Origin: Clostridia bacterium UC5.1-1D2
GTDB taxonomy: Bacteria; Bacillota; Clostridia; Lachnospirales; Lachnospiraceae
Assembly (NCBI GenBank): GCA_001304855.1
Contig: BBZN01000002.1
Coordinates: forward strand, 62,001 to 126,000
Length of the DNA stretch: 64,000 nt
Direction of reading: 5' to 3'
A program made the position numbers and the translations under genes. The first letter of the stretch is position 1; the number at the start of each line of letters is the position of its first letter. Below, one piece after another: positions 39,404-49,243 of the stretch. The notes below the pieces were generated by a model. It made no database searches. It had not been told where the DNA came from and saw nothing but the letters and a program-made list of their open reading frames with translations.

Positions 39404-40375
39404 ATGAAGATGAATTTGAAACAAGTGCCGGCGACGGTGTGGGCTCTTATAGCCGCAGCTGCAGTTTTGGCATTTATAAGTAAAGATCAGTACCTTTTAA
39501 CCTTGTTTGCGTTTGCAGGCATTTACGTAATTGCAGTGTCCGGACTGGATATGCTTTTTGGCTACAGTGGACAGATATCCATGGGCCATGCGGCTTACTA
39601 TGCCATCGGAGCTTATACCTCGGCCCTTCTCTCCACAAAGCTGGGAGTGCCTGTGTTTCTTTCCATGATTGCGGCTATGGTGGTGTCGGGAATATTCGGA
39701 ATTATTGTTGCCTTTCCGGCAGCCAAGCTTGTGCGGCACTTCCTGTCCCTTCTCACCATTGCCTTTGGTCAGATGGTGTACATATTTGCCTGTAAAGCCA
39801 AGGAAGTCACCAACGCAATGGCCGGAGTGAAGCGGATACCGAAGCTGAACCTTTTTGGGTTTGAATTCAGAAGCAACTTAAGCTGCGCCATTCTGGTTCT
39901 GGCGCTCTGTATTATTTTCCTCATTGTAAAACAGCGCATAGTGCACTCTTCATCCGGCAGGGCGCTTATGGCAATCAGGGAAAATGTGGTGGCTGCCGAC
40001 GGCATGGGAATTAATGTGAAGAAATACAAGATTATGGCATTTGCAATCAGCGCTGTGTATACGGGCATGGCGGGGGCTCTGTACGCTCACATCGTAAGCT
40101 ATATCAGCCCCGAGAGCTTCCAGAGCAGCCAGTCCCAGCTGCTTATGACGATGCTGCTGTTCGGAGGCATGGGCAATCTGGCAGGACCTATCATCGGAGC
40201 CGTGATCGTGACTGCCCTCAATGAAACGCTCCAGGGCTTTTCCAGTTACCGCATGTTGATCTATGGATTTATAATCCTGGCCGCAGTGCTGTATATGCCG
40301 AAAGGATTGTACGGCATAGTTGAAAAAATAAAAGGAATAATCGGAAGAAGGGTGAAAGCAGATGCTGAGAATTGA
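39404..40375 (+). CDS. livM: Branched-chain-type ABC transporter permease LivM
   Basis: An intact permease of about 323 aa: LDMLFGYSGQISMGHAAYYA (LivM signature), AIRENVVAADGMGINVKKYK (coupling loop to the ATPase), and LFGGMGNLAGPIIGA. About ten helices. ATG 39404 has GAGGAGG 9 bases upstream; ATG 39395 is too close to it. The end overlaps livG by 14 bases. Confidence 0.9.
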   Translation: MKMNLKQVPATVWALIAAAAVLAFISKDQYLLTLFAFAGIYVIAVSGLDMLFGYSGQISMGHAAYYAIGAYTSALLSTKLGVPVFLSMIAAMVVSGIFGIIVAFPAAKLVRHFLSLLTIAFGQMVYIFACKAKEVTNAMAGVKRIPKLNLFGFEFRSNLSCAILVLALCIIFLIVKQRIVHSSSGRALMAIRENVVAADGMGINVKKYKIMAFAISAVYTGMAGALYAHIVSYISPESFQSSQSQLLMTMLLFGGMGNLAGPIIGAVIVTALNETLQGFSSYRMLIYGFIILAAVLYMPKGLYGIVEKIKGIIGRRVKADAEN

Positions 40376-41129
40376 CAAAGCGACAATAAAATTCGGAGGT
40401 CTGACAGCGGTAAACGAAGTGTGCTTTGAGGTGAAGGACCATTCGATTTTCGGCCTGATTGGGCCCAACGGCGCGGGAAAGACTACCCTGTTCAACTTGA
40501 TCAGCGGAGTTCATTCCCTCACCAGCGGGGATATATTTTTTCAGGACAAAAGCATAAAGGGGCTGCAGCCCTACCAGATTAACGCAACGGGTATTGCCAG
40601 AACCTATCAGAATATTAACCTGTTCTATACCCTGAGTGTTCTGGACAATGTAAAAATCGGGCGCCACAGCCGGATTAAGTCAGGGCTTGTGAGCAATATT
40701 TTGAGAACGCCCGCCCAGCAAAAAGAGGAGAAGGATATTGTAGAAAAAAGCATGGAGCTTCTCCGGTTTGTAGGCCTGGAGGACAAGTGCAATTTTATGT
40801 CCAAGAACCTGTCCTACGGCGACCAGAGGCGGCTTGAGATTGCCAGGGCTCTGGCCAGCGACCCCAAGCTCCTTCTGCTGGACGAACCTGCGGCAGGTAT
40901 GAACTCCAAAGAGAAGGTGGATTTGACCGAGCTGATTCACCGTATACATGACCGGGGTATTACCATTCTTCTGGTGGAGCACGACATGAAGCTGGTAATG
41001 AATATTACCCATGAGATAACGGTAATCAATTTTGGAAAAAAGATTGCACAGGGGACTCCGGCTGAGATACAGGAGAATCCGGAGGTTATCGCTGCATATC
41101 TGGGAGGTGGCTTGATTGGAAGCAAATAA
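40362..41129 (+). CDS. livG: Branched-chain-type ABC transporter ATPase LivG
   Basis: A 255-aa intact ATPase: Walker A GPNGAGKTT, Q loop in RTYQNINLF, signature LSYGDQRR, Walker B LLLLDEPAAGM, H loop LVEHD. The C-terminal 'QGTPAEIQENPEVIAAYLG' ending is the LivG type. It starts 14 bases before the livM stop and overlaps livF by 14 bases. Confidence 0.93.
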   Translation: MLRIDKATIKFGGLTAVNEVCFEVKDHSIFGLIGPNGAGKTTLFNLISGVHSLTSGDIFFQDKSIKGLQPYQINATGIARTYQNINLFYTLSVLDNVKIGRHSRIKSGLVSNILRTPAQQKEEKDIVEKSMELLRFVGLEDKCNFMSKNLSYGDQRRLEIARALASDPKLLLLDEPAAGMNSKEKVDLTELIHRIHDRGITILLVEHDMKLVMNITHEITVINFGKKIAQGTPAEIQENPEVIAAYLGGGLIGSK

Positions 41130-41840
41130 GATATTAGAGGTTATAAATTACAGTTACTATTACGACCAGATCTGCGCGGTCAGAGAGTTGTCCTTTCATG
41201 TAAATGAAGGGGAGGTTGTGACGCTTATCGGAAGCAATGGAGCCGGAAAAACCACCACCCTGCGATCCATATCCGGCCTTATCAGAGGCGGAGGCAGGGG
41301 AGAGATCAAATATATGGGCAGGAATATAGAAAATTATCCTCCCCACAAAATCAGCGGAATGGGAATTGCCCAGTGTCTGGAGGGCCGCCAGGTATTTCCT
41401 CATCTTTCGGTCAGGGAAAATCTGGTGATGGGAGCATTTACAAGGACGGACAAAAAAGGGATAGCCGATGATTTCGACTATGTATACGCCCTTTTTCCAA
41501 GGCTTCTGGAACGGCAGGATCAGATGGCGGGAACCCTCTCAGGCGGCGAGCAGCAGATGCTGGCAGTGGGAAGGGCGCTGATGCAGAGACCGAAAATTCT
41601 CATGATGGATGAGCCTTCCCTGGGTCTGGCTCCCATTGTCATCAATGAGATATTTCAGACCATCAAAAAATTAAGGATGACGGCATGACCATTCTTCTGG
41701 TGGAGCAGAATTCCCAGGCCGCCCTGACTGTGGCTGACAGGGGCTATATTATGGAGACAGGTTCCCTGAGGCTGGAGGATACGGCGGAGAACCTGCTGAA
41801 CAACGATATTATTAAGAAGAGCTATCTTGGAATTGAATAG
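41116..41840 (+). CDS. livF: Branched-chain-type ABC transporter ATPase LivF (one frame break)
   Basis: Second ATPase: Walker A GSNGAGKTT, LEGRQVFPHLSVRENL (LivF hallmark), signature LSGGEQQM, Walker B ILMMDEPSLGL. One G is missing at 41675-41676. Restored, it reads KKLRDDGMTILLVEQNSQAA and ends SYLGIE at TAG 41838-41840 (about 241 aa). Confidence 0.92.
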
Positions 41841-41851
41841 AGGTGACAGGT

Positions 41852-42698
41852 ATGGAGTACGGATTTAAATTTGGAGTGTCCTATGCACAGGAACGGCCTC
41901 TCACTGCGCCGCTGCCTCTGTGCGGGGATGTCTGTGAAGCTATCTGCAAAGCTAAGAAAATCGGACTGGACGGCATTGAGATCCACGGCAGAGAGTATGA
42001 GTTCACAGACGGACAGGTGGAGCGGATTAAAAATTGCTGCAGGGAGAAGGGCATGGCGGTAGCTGCTGTGGTGACCGGGCGGCTGTTTAACCAGACCGGA
42101 ATATCCATCGCAGAACCGGAACAGACCAGACGGCTCTGGGCTGTGGAGCAGGTAAAACGGTACATTGACGCGGCTGCAGCGCTTGATACAAATGTGGTTA
42201 TAGGCTGGGTGAAAGGACGGTTTGCAGCCGACAACCCGCCTTCTCTGTACTTCCGGCTGCTGACAGAGAGCATGAAAACCCTGGACGCCTATGCCGGAGA
42301 GAAGGGCGTGGGCCTGGTAGTAGAGGTGATCAACCGCTATGAGGTTGACTGCTTTATTACTGCAGAGGAAACGTTGGATTATATTAACCGCAATAAACTG
42401 GAAAATACATATCTGCATCTGGATACATTTCATATGAATATAGAAGAGACGGACATGTGCAAAGCCTGAGAACGGCGGGAGATAAGCTGGGGTACGTCCA
42501 TGTGGCTGACAACACGCGCCTTGCGCCGGGGACCGGAACATTGGACTTCAGGGCAATTCTTGGGACGCTAAAGGAAATCGGGTATAAGGGTTTGTCACCA
42601 CAGAGTGCTTCCCTGTACCGGACGGAGAGACGGCGGCCGCAAATGCAGCTGCATTTATGAAAAAAATGTTGAAAGAAAATGTAGAAAACATAAAATAA
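41852..42698 (+). CDS. Sugar phosphate isomerase/epimerase-like TIM barrel (two frame breaks)
   Basis: AP_endonuc_2 fold of the IolE/IolI type: KIGLDGIEIHGREYEF, VEVINRYEVDCFIT, HLDTFHMNIEE, YVHVADNTRLAPGTGTLDF and a final TTECFP. Metal ligands Glu, Asp/His and Glu are all present. Breaks at 42466-42468 and 42591-42593 (one T missing at each). Reconstructed length is about 281 aa. GAGGTGACAGGT precedes ATG 41852. Last gene of the iol-like operon; candidate inosose/keto-sugar isomerase. Confidence 0.8.
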
Positions 42699-42708
42699 GA
42701 AACGATAA

Positions 42709-42743
42709 AAGGCCTTTCCGGCGGGTTATTCCGGAAGGGCCTT
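42709..42743. terminator. Hairpin terminator between the iol-like operon and rpsT
   Basis: AAGGCCTTTCCGG (42709-42721) pairs with CCGGAAGGGCCTT (42731-42743), 13 pairs with one G-U. The minus strand continues TTTTATCG, so it mainly serves rpsT, and it can also end the operon on the other side. Confidence 0.7.
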
Positions 42744-42778
42744 GTTGTCTGAAATTCCTTAAAATCAGTCTCTATTAA

Positions 42779-43042
42779 TTAAGCGATGGAATTAACAGCC
42801 TTGGATAAACGGGATACTTTACGGGAAGAAGTGTTGCTGTGATAAACTCCCTTAGTAGTAGCCTTATCAATCTCAGATGTAGCAGCAAGCAGTGCAGCCT
42901 GGGCAGCAGCCTTGTCCCCGGCGGCAACAGCAGCGTCAACCTTCTTGATTGCGGTTTTAACCTTGGATCTGATCGCCTTGTTTCTAGCAGCCTTAGTCTC
43001 GTTTACTAAGATTCTCTTCTTTGCAGATTTAATGTTAGCCAA
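42779..43042 (-). CDS. rpsT: 30S ribosomal protein S20
   Basis: An intact 87-aa, highly basic protein: MANIKSAKKRILVNETKAAR and the C-terminal GVYHSNTSSRKVSRLSKAVN are S20 signatures. It binds 16S rRNA early in small-subunit assembly. GGAGGTGT precedes ATG 43042. Opposite orientation to gpr is also the Bacillus arrangement. Confidence 0.97.
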   Translation of the reverse strand: MANIKSAKKRILVNETKAARNKAIRSKVKTAIKKVDAAVAAGDKAAAQAALLAATSEIDKATTKGVYHSNTSSRKVSRLSKAVNSIA

Positions 43043-43133
43043 TGAAATACACCTCCGTTCTTAAAATAAATATTCTCTTTGTGTTTTCCATCAAAGTCTG
43101 GACACGGACAGTTCAATGTAAACATACTATTGT

Positions 43134-43162
43134 ATTCTAGCGAATTTGGGGGGGAATGTCAA
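43134..43162 (-). promoter_or_regulatory. Strong promoter of rpsT
   Basis: Minus-strand -35 TTGACA (43162-43157), 17-base spacer, -10 TAGAAT (43139-43134). A near-perfect sigma-A promoter about 92 bases before the rpsT start. Confidence 0.8.
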
Positions 43163-43584
43163 GTCAAAAATGGAGGAAATTTGAAGGTTTTTATGATATT
43201 CCAAATCCCCTCATTAACTGCATTTTGAAAGGGTAAATGGAAACATATCGCCTGGCGGGTACATATTTTCCCGTCCGCCTGCCAAAACTATTCCTGCAAC
43301 CCCGGTCAAATACTCCTCTGCAAGAGGCGTGGTATTTGACTTTGGAGCAAGTTTGAACGTTTTATTTCTTTCCTATGAATGTCCTGGGCGTGGTGTATTT
43401 GTCCAAACCCGGGTTACACAGTCTGCGGCTGCCCTTCGCTTGGAACAAATTCCTGCCTGTGTGCGGCGCATAGCTGGCGTATAAGCGGTTTTCAAACGCG
43501 CTCCGGCGGCAGCGTCCAGGTATGGAACCTTGGCCGCTGCTTCGGGAAATAGAACAGCCATCAGGCCACAGAGAGGTGATAACA
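43163..43584. other. Gene-free stretch between rpsT promoter and gpr
   Basis: 422 bases. Frames on both strands lack ribosome sites and family motifs. It must carry the forespore promoter of gpr, but I could not place boxes with confidence. Confidence 0.4.
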
Positions 43585-44595
43585 ATGCAGGAGAAGGATA
43601 TAATAGAGGAAATCAATTCCCAGGCCCCGGGACAGTTTCAGGTCAGAACCGACCTTGCCCTGGAGCAGAAGGAGAGTTTTGAGGGAGACGGCGGAGAGAT
43701 ATCCGGCGTTAAGCTGAAGGAGTGGCGCCGCCAGAAAAGCCAGGTTAAGCTGACCGAGGTAAAAATCCTGAACGAACAGGGAGCAAAAGCGATGGGCAAG
43801 CCCAAGGGCACCTATCTGACGCTGGAGGCAGACCGGCTTTCCAAAGCAGACGATGAGTACCACAGTGAAATTTCAGAGGAGCTGGCCAGACAAATCCGCC
43901 GGCTTATGACGGAGATGATTAACTGGAAGGAGGAGGATCTTCCATCCATCCTGGTCATAGGACTGGGAAATGCCTCGGTAACCCCCGACTCCCTGGGGCC
44001 CAGGGTTCTTGGAAATCTCCAGGTGACCAGACATTTAAACGGACAGTACGGAGATTCCTTTTTAAAGGATAGAAAGCTCCCGGCCCTAAGCGGAATCGCC
44101 CCCGGCGTGATGGCGCAGACCGGCATGGAGACTGCGGAAATTTTAATGGGAATCATCAGCCAGACAAATCCGGATCTGATTATCGCCATAGACGCCCTGG
44201 CAGCCAGAAGCGTGCGGAGGCTGGGCACTACCATACAGCTTACGGATACAGGCATTCATCCGGGTTCCGGTGTGGGAAACCACCGTCACAGCCTGACCAG
44301 GGAGAGCCTTGGCGTACCGGTGCTTGCTATCGGCGTACCTACGGTGGTAGGAGCGGCAGCCATTGTCCATGACACCGTATCTGCCCTGGTTCGCGTACTG
44401 TCTGAAAATGACAATACCAGAGGCACAGGAAACTGGATACAGGAGATGGATCCGGAGGGGCAGTACCAGCTTATCAGGGAGCTTTTAGAGCCGGAGTTCG
44501 GGCCGCTCTATGTGACTCCCCCGGATATTGACCAGTCCGTAAAACAATTGAGCTTTACCATATCCGAAGGGATACACCAGGCTGTCTTTCCGTGA
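43585..44595 (+). CDS. gpr: Spore protease GPR (germination endopeptidase)
   Basis: A 336-aa intact protease that degrades small acid-soluble spore proteins at germination. The zymogen cleavage region FQVRTDLALE lies about residue 17. Conserved core segments follow: LVIGLGNASVTPDSLGPRVL, ALSGIAPGVMAQTGMET, IAIDALAARSVRRLGTTIQL and DTGIHPGSGVGNHR. GAGGTGAT precedes ATG 43585. It confirms a spore-forming host. Confidence 0.96.
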   Translation: MQEKDIIEEINSQAPGQFQVRTDLALEQKESFEGDGGEISGVKLKEWRRQKSQVKLTEVKILNEQGAKAMGKPKGTYLTLEADRLSKADDEYHSEISEELARQIRRLMTEMINWKEEDLPSILVIGLGNASVTPDSLGPRVLGNLQVTRHLNGQYGDSFLKDRKLPALSGIAPGVMAQTGMETAEILMGIISQTNPDLIIAIDALAARSVRRLGTTIQLTDTGIHPGSGVGNHRHSLTRESLGVPVLAIGVPTVVGAAAIVHDTVSALVRVLSENDNTRGTGNWIQEMDPEGQYQLIRELLEPEFGPLYVTPPDIDQSVKQLSFTISEGIHQAVFP

Positions 44596-44789
44596 AATAT
44601 GTGTGCATATGTATGAATTTTCAGGAGTATGCCCACGGCGGTCCGGGGAATTTACTATTTCGTCATAAATTAAACCGCAATATCCATATCACTGCTGCAT
44701 ATCATATAACTAGAGCGTGCCTGAGAACCTTTCCTGCCATCATAGAAATGTTCAAGGGCCCTCCAGTAAGACGGCAGGTGAAATATGAT

Positions 44790-46065
44790 ATGAGACTAAG
44801 ACGTGGAGGCATGGACCGGCTGATACGCCGGTTTGTGGCCGGCACAGTCCTGGTGCTTTTGCTCCTTCTTTGCGGACGTTATATGGGCAGGAGGGCAGGC
44901 GCAATTACAAGAAATGATTTCGGGCAGATACTGGAGTCGGGCGGCCGGTGGCTGGTGGAGACGATTTGGAATCAGGCGGTTCCGCAGAGACAGGAAGCAG
45001 ACGGCGGATCCTACGGCATCGGCCGGGAGGATGAGATTCCGGATCCGGATCCTTCCTACCGGAAATATCAGACAGTAAAGACATTTTACCAGGAACACGA
45101 GTATCTGCCTGGTATGGCAATGAAGAATCAGGACAGCAGGCGGCGGATGAGCAGCTCGCGTCGGTTTCAGGCGGGGCTTATGACAGGGGAGGAGGAACCC
45201 AGGCGCTTACCGGCCCCGATGGGCCCCATTGATTTCCGGCAGCCGTCAGGACGCCGTCCTTGTGGGCTCTATGAACCGGCCTGTTACAGGCAGCGCCTAT
45301 GTGATGGAGCAGCTGATAGACTATGATTTCCTCATGAAGCATTTTTACAGTGTACATACATCCACCACCGCAGGCAGAGATCTGATGAATGCAAAAACTC
45401 TGCTGGAGAAGGACCTTACCCTGGAAAAAGACAGCTCCGGGCCGCAGATACTCATATATCACACACACTCCCAGGAGGCCTTTAAAGATTCGGGTCCGGG
45501 ACAGACCGTAGTGGGACTGGGGGATTATCTCACCGAGCTGCTGGAGGCAAAGGGGTATAATGTATACCATGATAAATCGGTGTATGATTTAAAAAACGGA
45601 CAGCTGGACAGAAGTAAGGCTTATAACTATGCCCTGGATGGGATAACCAACATTCTTCAGCAGAATCCTACCATTCAGGTGGTTCTGGACATCCACAGGG
45701 ACGGCGTAGGAGAGAATCTTCACCTGGTAACCCAGGTGGACGGCAAGGATACGGCCCAGATTATGTTCTTCAACGGCCTGAGCCAGACGCCGGAGGGCCC
45801 TATCGAGTACCTTCAGAATCCCAACAGAGGATAACCTGGCCTTCAGCCTTCAGATGCAGTTGAACGCAGCCGCTTACTATCCCGGCTTTACAAGAAAGAT
45901 TTACCTGAAGGGCCTCCGCTATAACCAGCACTTACGCCCCCGTTCCAGCCTTATCGAGCAGGCGCCCAGACGAACACCTATCAGGAAGCCCTCAATGCAA
46001 TGGAACCTTTGTCGGAACTTTTGGATATGGTGCTGAGAGGGGATGAACAGGCCGGGGAATCTTAG
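44790..46065 (+). CDS. spoIIP: Stage II sporulation protein P (four frame breaks)
   Basis: Membrane-anchored peptidoglycan hydrolase of the SpoIIDMP engulfment machine (amidase and endopeptidase). One N-terminal membrane helix (LIRRFVAGTVLVLLLLLCGR), a linker, then catalytic motifs ILIYHTHSQEAF, VVLDIHRDG and AQIMFFNGLSQ. Breaks: a missing C near 45130, one near 45224, an indel near 45830 and a missing G near 45960. Restored, the end reads LIEAGAQTNTYQEALNAMEP with TAG 46063-46065, about 425 aa. ATG 44790 follows AGGTG. Four breaks in one needed gene argue for sequencing error. Confidence 0.85.
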
Positions 46066-46101
46066 CAGGCTGTGAATTGACAGTCTGTTAAGATTCCCCG
46101 G
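46052..46101 (+). terminator. Terminator of spoIIP
   Basis: CCGGGGAATCTTA (46052-46064) and TAAGATTCCCCGG (46089-46101) form a perfect 13-bp stem that contains the spoIIP stop codon. CTTTCC follows. No gene is seen from 46102 to 46279. Confidence 0.65.
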
Positions 46102-46279
46102 CTTTCCAATGCGTTTTAGGGGGGAGGAGCGTATGGTTCAAAACCGGAGGAAAGACTTGGTAAGGCTCCGATCTGTATTACAAAGCCAAGCCTTCGCTTT
46201 CAATCCCGAAGAGGTGTAGAGAAATGAAATTACATGGTTTTTCTGCACTCCTGGAAAACGGTATCAGTCTCCTCCTGCA

Positions 46280-47460
46280 TTATCGGCATATATTCTTAAA
46301 ATAAATCTGCCGGGCCGTTTCCAGCATACCATAAGTTCCGCTGTTCCTTCCTAAAGTGGCCGCTTTCACATCAATATCAAAAAGAGTATGTCCGCTTACA
46401 ATTTCCTGAATTGTCGGGATGAGCGAATCCTGAAAAACAAGATACTCGCCGCCTAGAATTACCTGATCAGTATCTAAAAGGTTACAGATATTGGAAATAT
46501 TATATCCCAATATTTCTCCTGTTTCTCTGACAATCTCACACACGCCAGCGTCTTGATCCCGATAGGCCTTAACAACCGCATCAAATTCGTTTATATTACA
46601 AACGGTATTTCCGGAAACCTGTACATCCTTGCGGCGGGATGCATCCAGCCGTTTAATTAAACCCTCGATGGAGACAAGCTCCTCCAGATTGATATTACCA
46701 TAGATGGATGAAGAAGACAGGAACCGCTCAATACCGCCGGAGGCCTGGTGCAGCCCTTCGTGCAGCCGACTGTTGAGAATAAATGCAGATCCAAGCCCTA
46801 TACCGCAGCTGATATAGAACAAGTTCTTGTGACCTCTTCCTGCGCCAAAATAGAATTCTCCCATGGTAGCCATCTTCACATCATTTCGGATCAGCGTCAT
46901 GACTCTGAATTCCTCTTCCAATGTATGTGAAAAATTACAGTCAAACCAGGCTTATACTGAGGATTGTAAATGGGAGCGTTCTTGTCATTCCGGATGATGC
47001 CTGGCATAGAAATCATGATATAGGCCAGATTTTCAGGCTCGGTGCCCCCGGAATCTAATAATGTAGCAATTGCATTTTTTACAAGAGAAATTCTTGTCTC
47101 GCAGGAGATGTTTTCAGGAATATTCAGCGTAAATTGATTAATGATATCCCCGTTGAGATTTCCCAATGAAAATATGGGATTTTTAAAATTCAAATCAATT
47201 GCTGCAATATGCTTATAATCGGGATTAAACTGTAATATAATCGGTTTTCTCCCGCCGTTTTTTGCGGCAGGTCCTTCTCCGGTTTCCCGGACAATCCCAA
47301 GTTTCAAAAGTGGAAGAAGGTTATCTGTAACAGCAGGTTTGCTCATATGCAGTAATTTTGAAATCTCGGCCCGGGATGTAGTTTGTTTTTCAAAAATCAA
47401 CTGCAGGACAGCGTGTTGATTGTACTGCCTCAAGGATGGTAAGGTTTTAATTTTATCCAC
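46280..47460 (-). CDS. ROK-family transcription regulator (one frame break)
   Basis: NagC/XylR-like protein. The N-terminal winged helix (NQHAVLQLIFEKQTTSRAEI, then SKLLHMSKPAVTDNL) precedes a ROK domain with IAAIDLNFKNP, SCGIGLGSAFILNSRLHEG and GYNISNICNLLDTDQVILGG. The ROK zinc motif is not evident. One base is missing near 46936 (restored VNFSHTLEEEFRV). Reconstructed length is about 393 aa. It is divergent from the sugar ABC transporter operon and probably regulates it in response to an amino sugar. Confidence 0.85.
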
Positions 47461-47477
47461 GAAAAGACCCCTTTCGG

Positions 47478-47500
47478 ATTAGTAATAAATACTTATTAAC
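47478..47500. promoter_or_regulatory. Candidate ROK operator A
   Basis: ATTAGTAATAAATACTTATTAAC, written here in two parts: ATTAGTAATAAA and TACTTATTAAC, is an imperfect palindrome 18 bases before the ROK start. Site B (47791-47809) has the same TTAGTAA...TTAAC arrangement on the other strand. Confidence 0.4.
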
Positions 47501-47746
47501 CAACAGGTTAGATAAAACAAGTTTTGCCTGAATCATAGCATTAAACACAGGAAAATGTCAACATGGATTATAGGAGGCCATCAAAAGGAACCGGTTCTTC
47601 AAGTCCAAGAAAATACAGTATCTTAGGTTTTGAAAATATGATTTTATCATGGATGTTAAAAAAATACAAGAATTTCGGTTCACTTCTCCGGCGGATGGGG
47701 GAATTGTTTTGTGAAAAGGCAAAATATCCAAAAAACAAAAAAATTA

Positions 47747-47775
47747 TTGACTTTATTTGTCGTATATGTTACTAT
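47747..47775 (+). promoter_or_regulatory. Promoter of the amino-sugar operon
   Basis: -35 TTGACT (47747-47752), 17-base spacer, -10 TACTAT (47770-47775), 53 bases before ATG 47829. Confidence 0.6.
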
Positions 47776-47790
47776 AGGTCTAGTTAATTA

Positions 47791-47809
47791 GTTAATATTA
47801 CTTACTAAC
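47791..47809. promoter_or_regulatory. Candidate ROK operator B
   Basis: GTTAATATTACTTACTAAC has GTTA...TAAC arms and shares its blocks with site A. It lies just after the promoter's -10 box, over the likely transcription start. Confidence 0.4.
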
Positions 47810-47828
47810 AAAGAAAGGAGATATTGTC

Positions 47829-49219
47829 ATGAAAAAAGCAGCAAAAATGCTCTTGTCCCTGTCCCTGATCCTGACAATGGCCGGATGTGCAAATCAGAGC
47901 CGGTCCACGGATGAACAGGCGGCTTCCCCTGTTCCTGCCCAGACAATCTCAGACCAGCCTGTGGATTCATCCACATTGGAAGGCTGGGCTGAGGGAGTGA
48001 AACGTAAGCACGACGGAGAAACGCTCAACCTTTTATTTGCAGCCCACGAAACGTCCGAGGCGTTAAAAACATTTGCACCTGAATTTGAAAAAATGACCGG
48101 TATTAAGGTGAATTGGAAAATCATTGATACGGTACAGTTGAAAAATGATCAGCTCATGGATTTTTCTGGTAAATCAGGAGGCTACGACGTCTACATGGTG
48201 GATCGTTTCTGGCTGGATGAGTATGCGGCCAAGGATGTTCTGGTTCCGGTAGATCAATATTTGAACAACCCGGAGGCCACGCCTGAATGGTATGATTTTG
48301 AAGATATTCTTCCTGCCTACAGGGACGGCCTTGCTAAGATAGGAGACAGTTACTATGGTATTCCGGCAGTCGGAGAAACCAGGTTAGTGGGATATCGTAC
48401 GGACCTGTTTGACAAATATGGAAAAGAACCGCCGAAAACGATGGATGAGATGTTGGAATTAGCCCGGTTTTTTAACGAAAAGGAGGATGGGCTGTACGGC
48501 ATTGCGATGCGGGCCCAGAAAGGAATTCTCTGCGCCTCAGGCTGGATGTCCATTGTCTACAATTTCAGTGACGGATTTGTGGACCAGCAGACGGGCAAAT
48601 CCCTGATGGATGATCCAAAGAACGAAGAGGCGTTGGAATACTTTGTTGAATTATTAAAAAATTCCCCTCCCGACATAAGCACCTATACGCATGAGGAAGC
48701 ATTGGGAGCCTTCATAACAGGAAAGACAGCAATGTGGCTGGATGCCAATGCCCTGATTCCGTCCATTATGAATCCGGATAAATCGGTTGTCTATGATAAA
48801 GTTGCCTTTGTCCCCACACCTGCAGGCCCTTATGGACGGGGAGCGGCGCTTTCAGGATGGAGCATGGGGATTCCGACAACTTCCAAGCACCAGGATGCGG
48901 CATGGGATTTTATTATGTACATGTCCTCTAAAGCGCTTTCAAAACCACTCTATGAAGCGGGGGCTGCCCCTACCAGAACATCCATCTTTTCAGATCCCCA
49001 GGTGATTGAAAAAGATTCCACTATGCCGGCCCAGATCCTCGCTCTTGAGGAGGCCAATGAGCTGGTAAAGAGAAATCTGGCCTGGATTCCGCCAAATGAA
49101 AAAACAACACAGATTTTTGACATAGTAGCAATTATGCCAACCAGGCTATTACAGGGGAAATAAGCGTACAGGATGCATGCAGGTACAGCCATGAGGAACT
49201 CGTCGATCTTTTGGAATAA
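47829..49219 (+). CDS. Sugar ABC transporter binding lipoprotein (one frame break)
   Basis: Family 1 extracellular solute receptor. The signal MKKAAKMLLSLSLILTMAGC ends in the lipobox Cys. Features: LNLLFAAHETSEALKTFAPE, GGYDVYMVDRFWLDEYAA, ALGAFITGKTAMWLDAN, ALSGWSMGIPTTSKHQDAAW. One base is missing at 49126-49130; the restored end reads GNYANQAITGEISVQDA and stops at 49217-49219 (about 463 aa). AAAGGAG precedes the ATG. First gene of the operon with two permeases, a Gfo/Idh enzyme, MurQ and a kinase. No ATPase is encoded, so a shared MsmK-type ATPase is expected elsewhere. Confidence 0.88.
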
Positions 49220-49243
49220 GAAACTGATGTGAGGTAAGAAGTG

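Noticed and set aside
47563-47787. 74-codon open frame before the amino-sugar binding protein
   Set aside because: No ribosome site or family motif, and it covers the operon's promoter boxes. Judged a chance frame in a control region.
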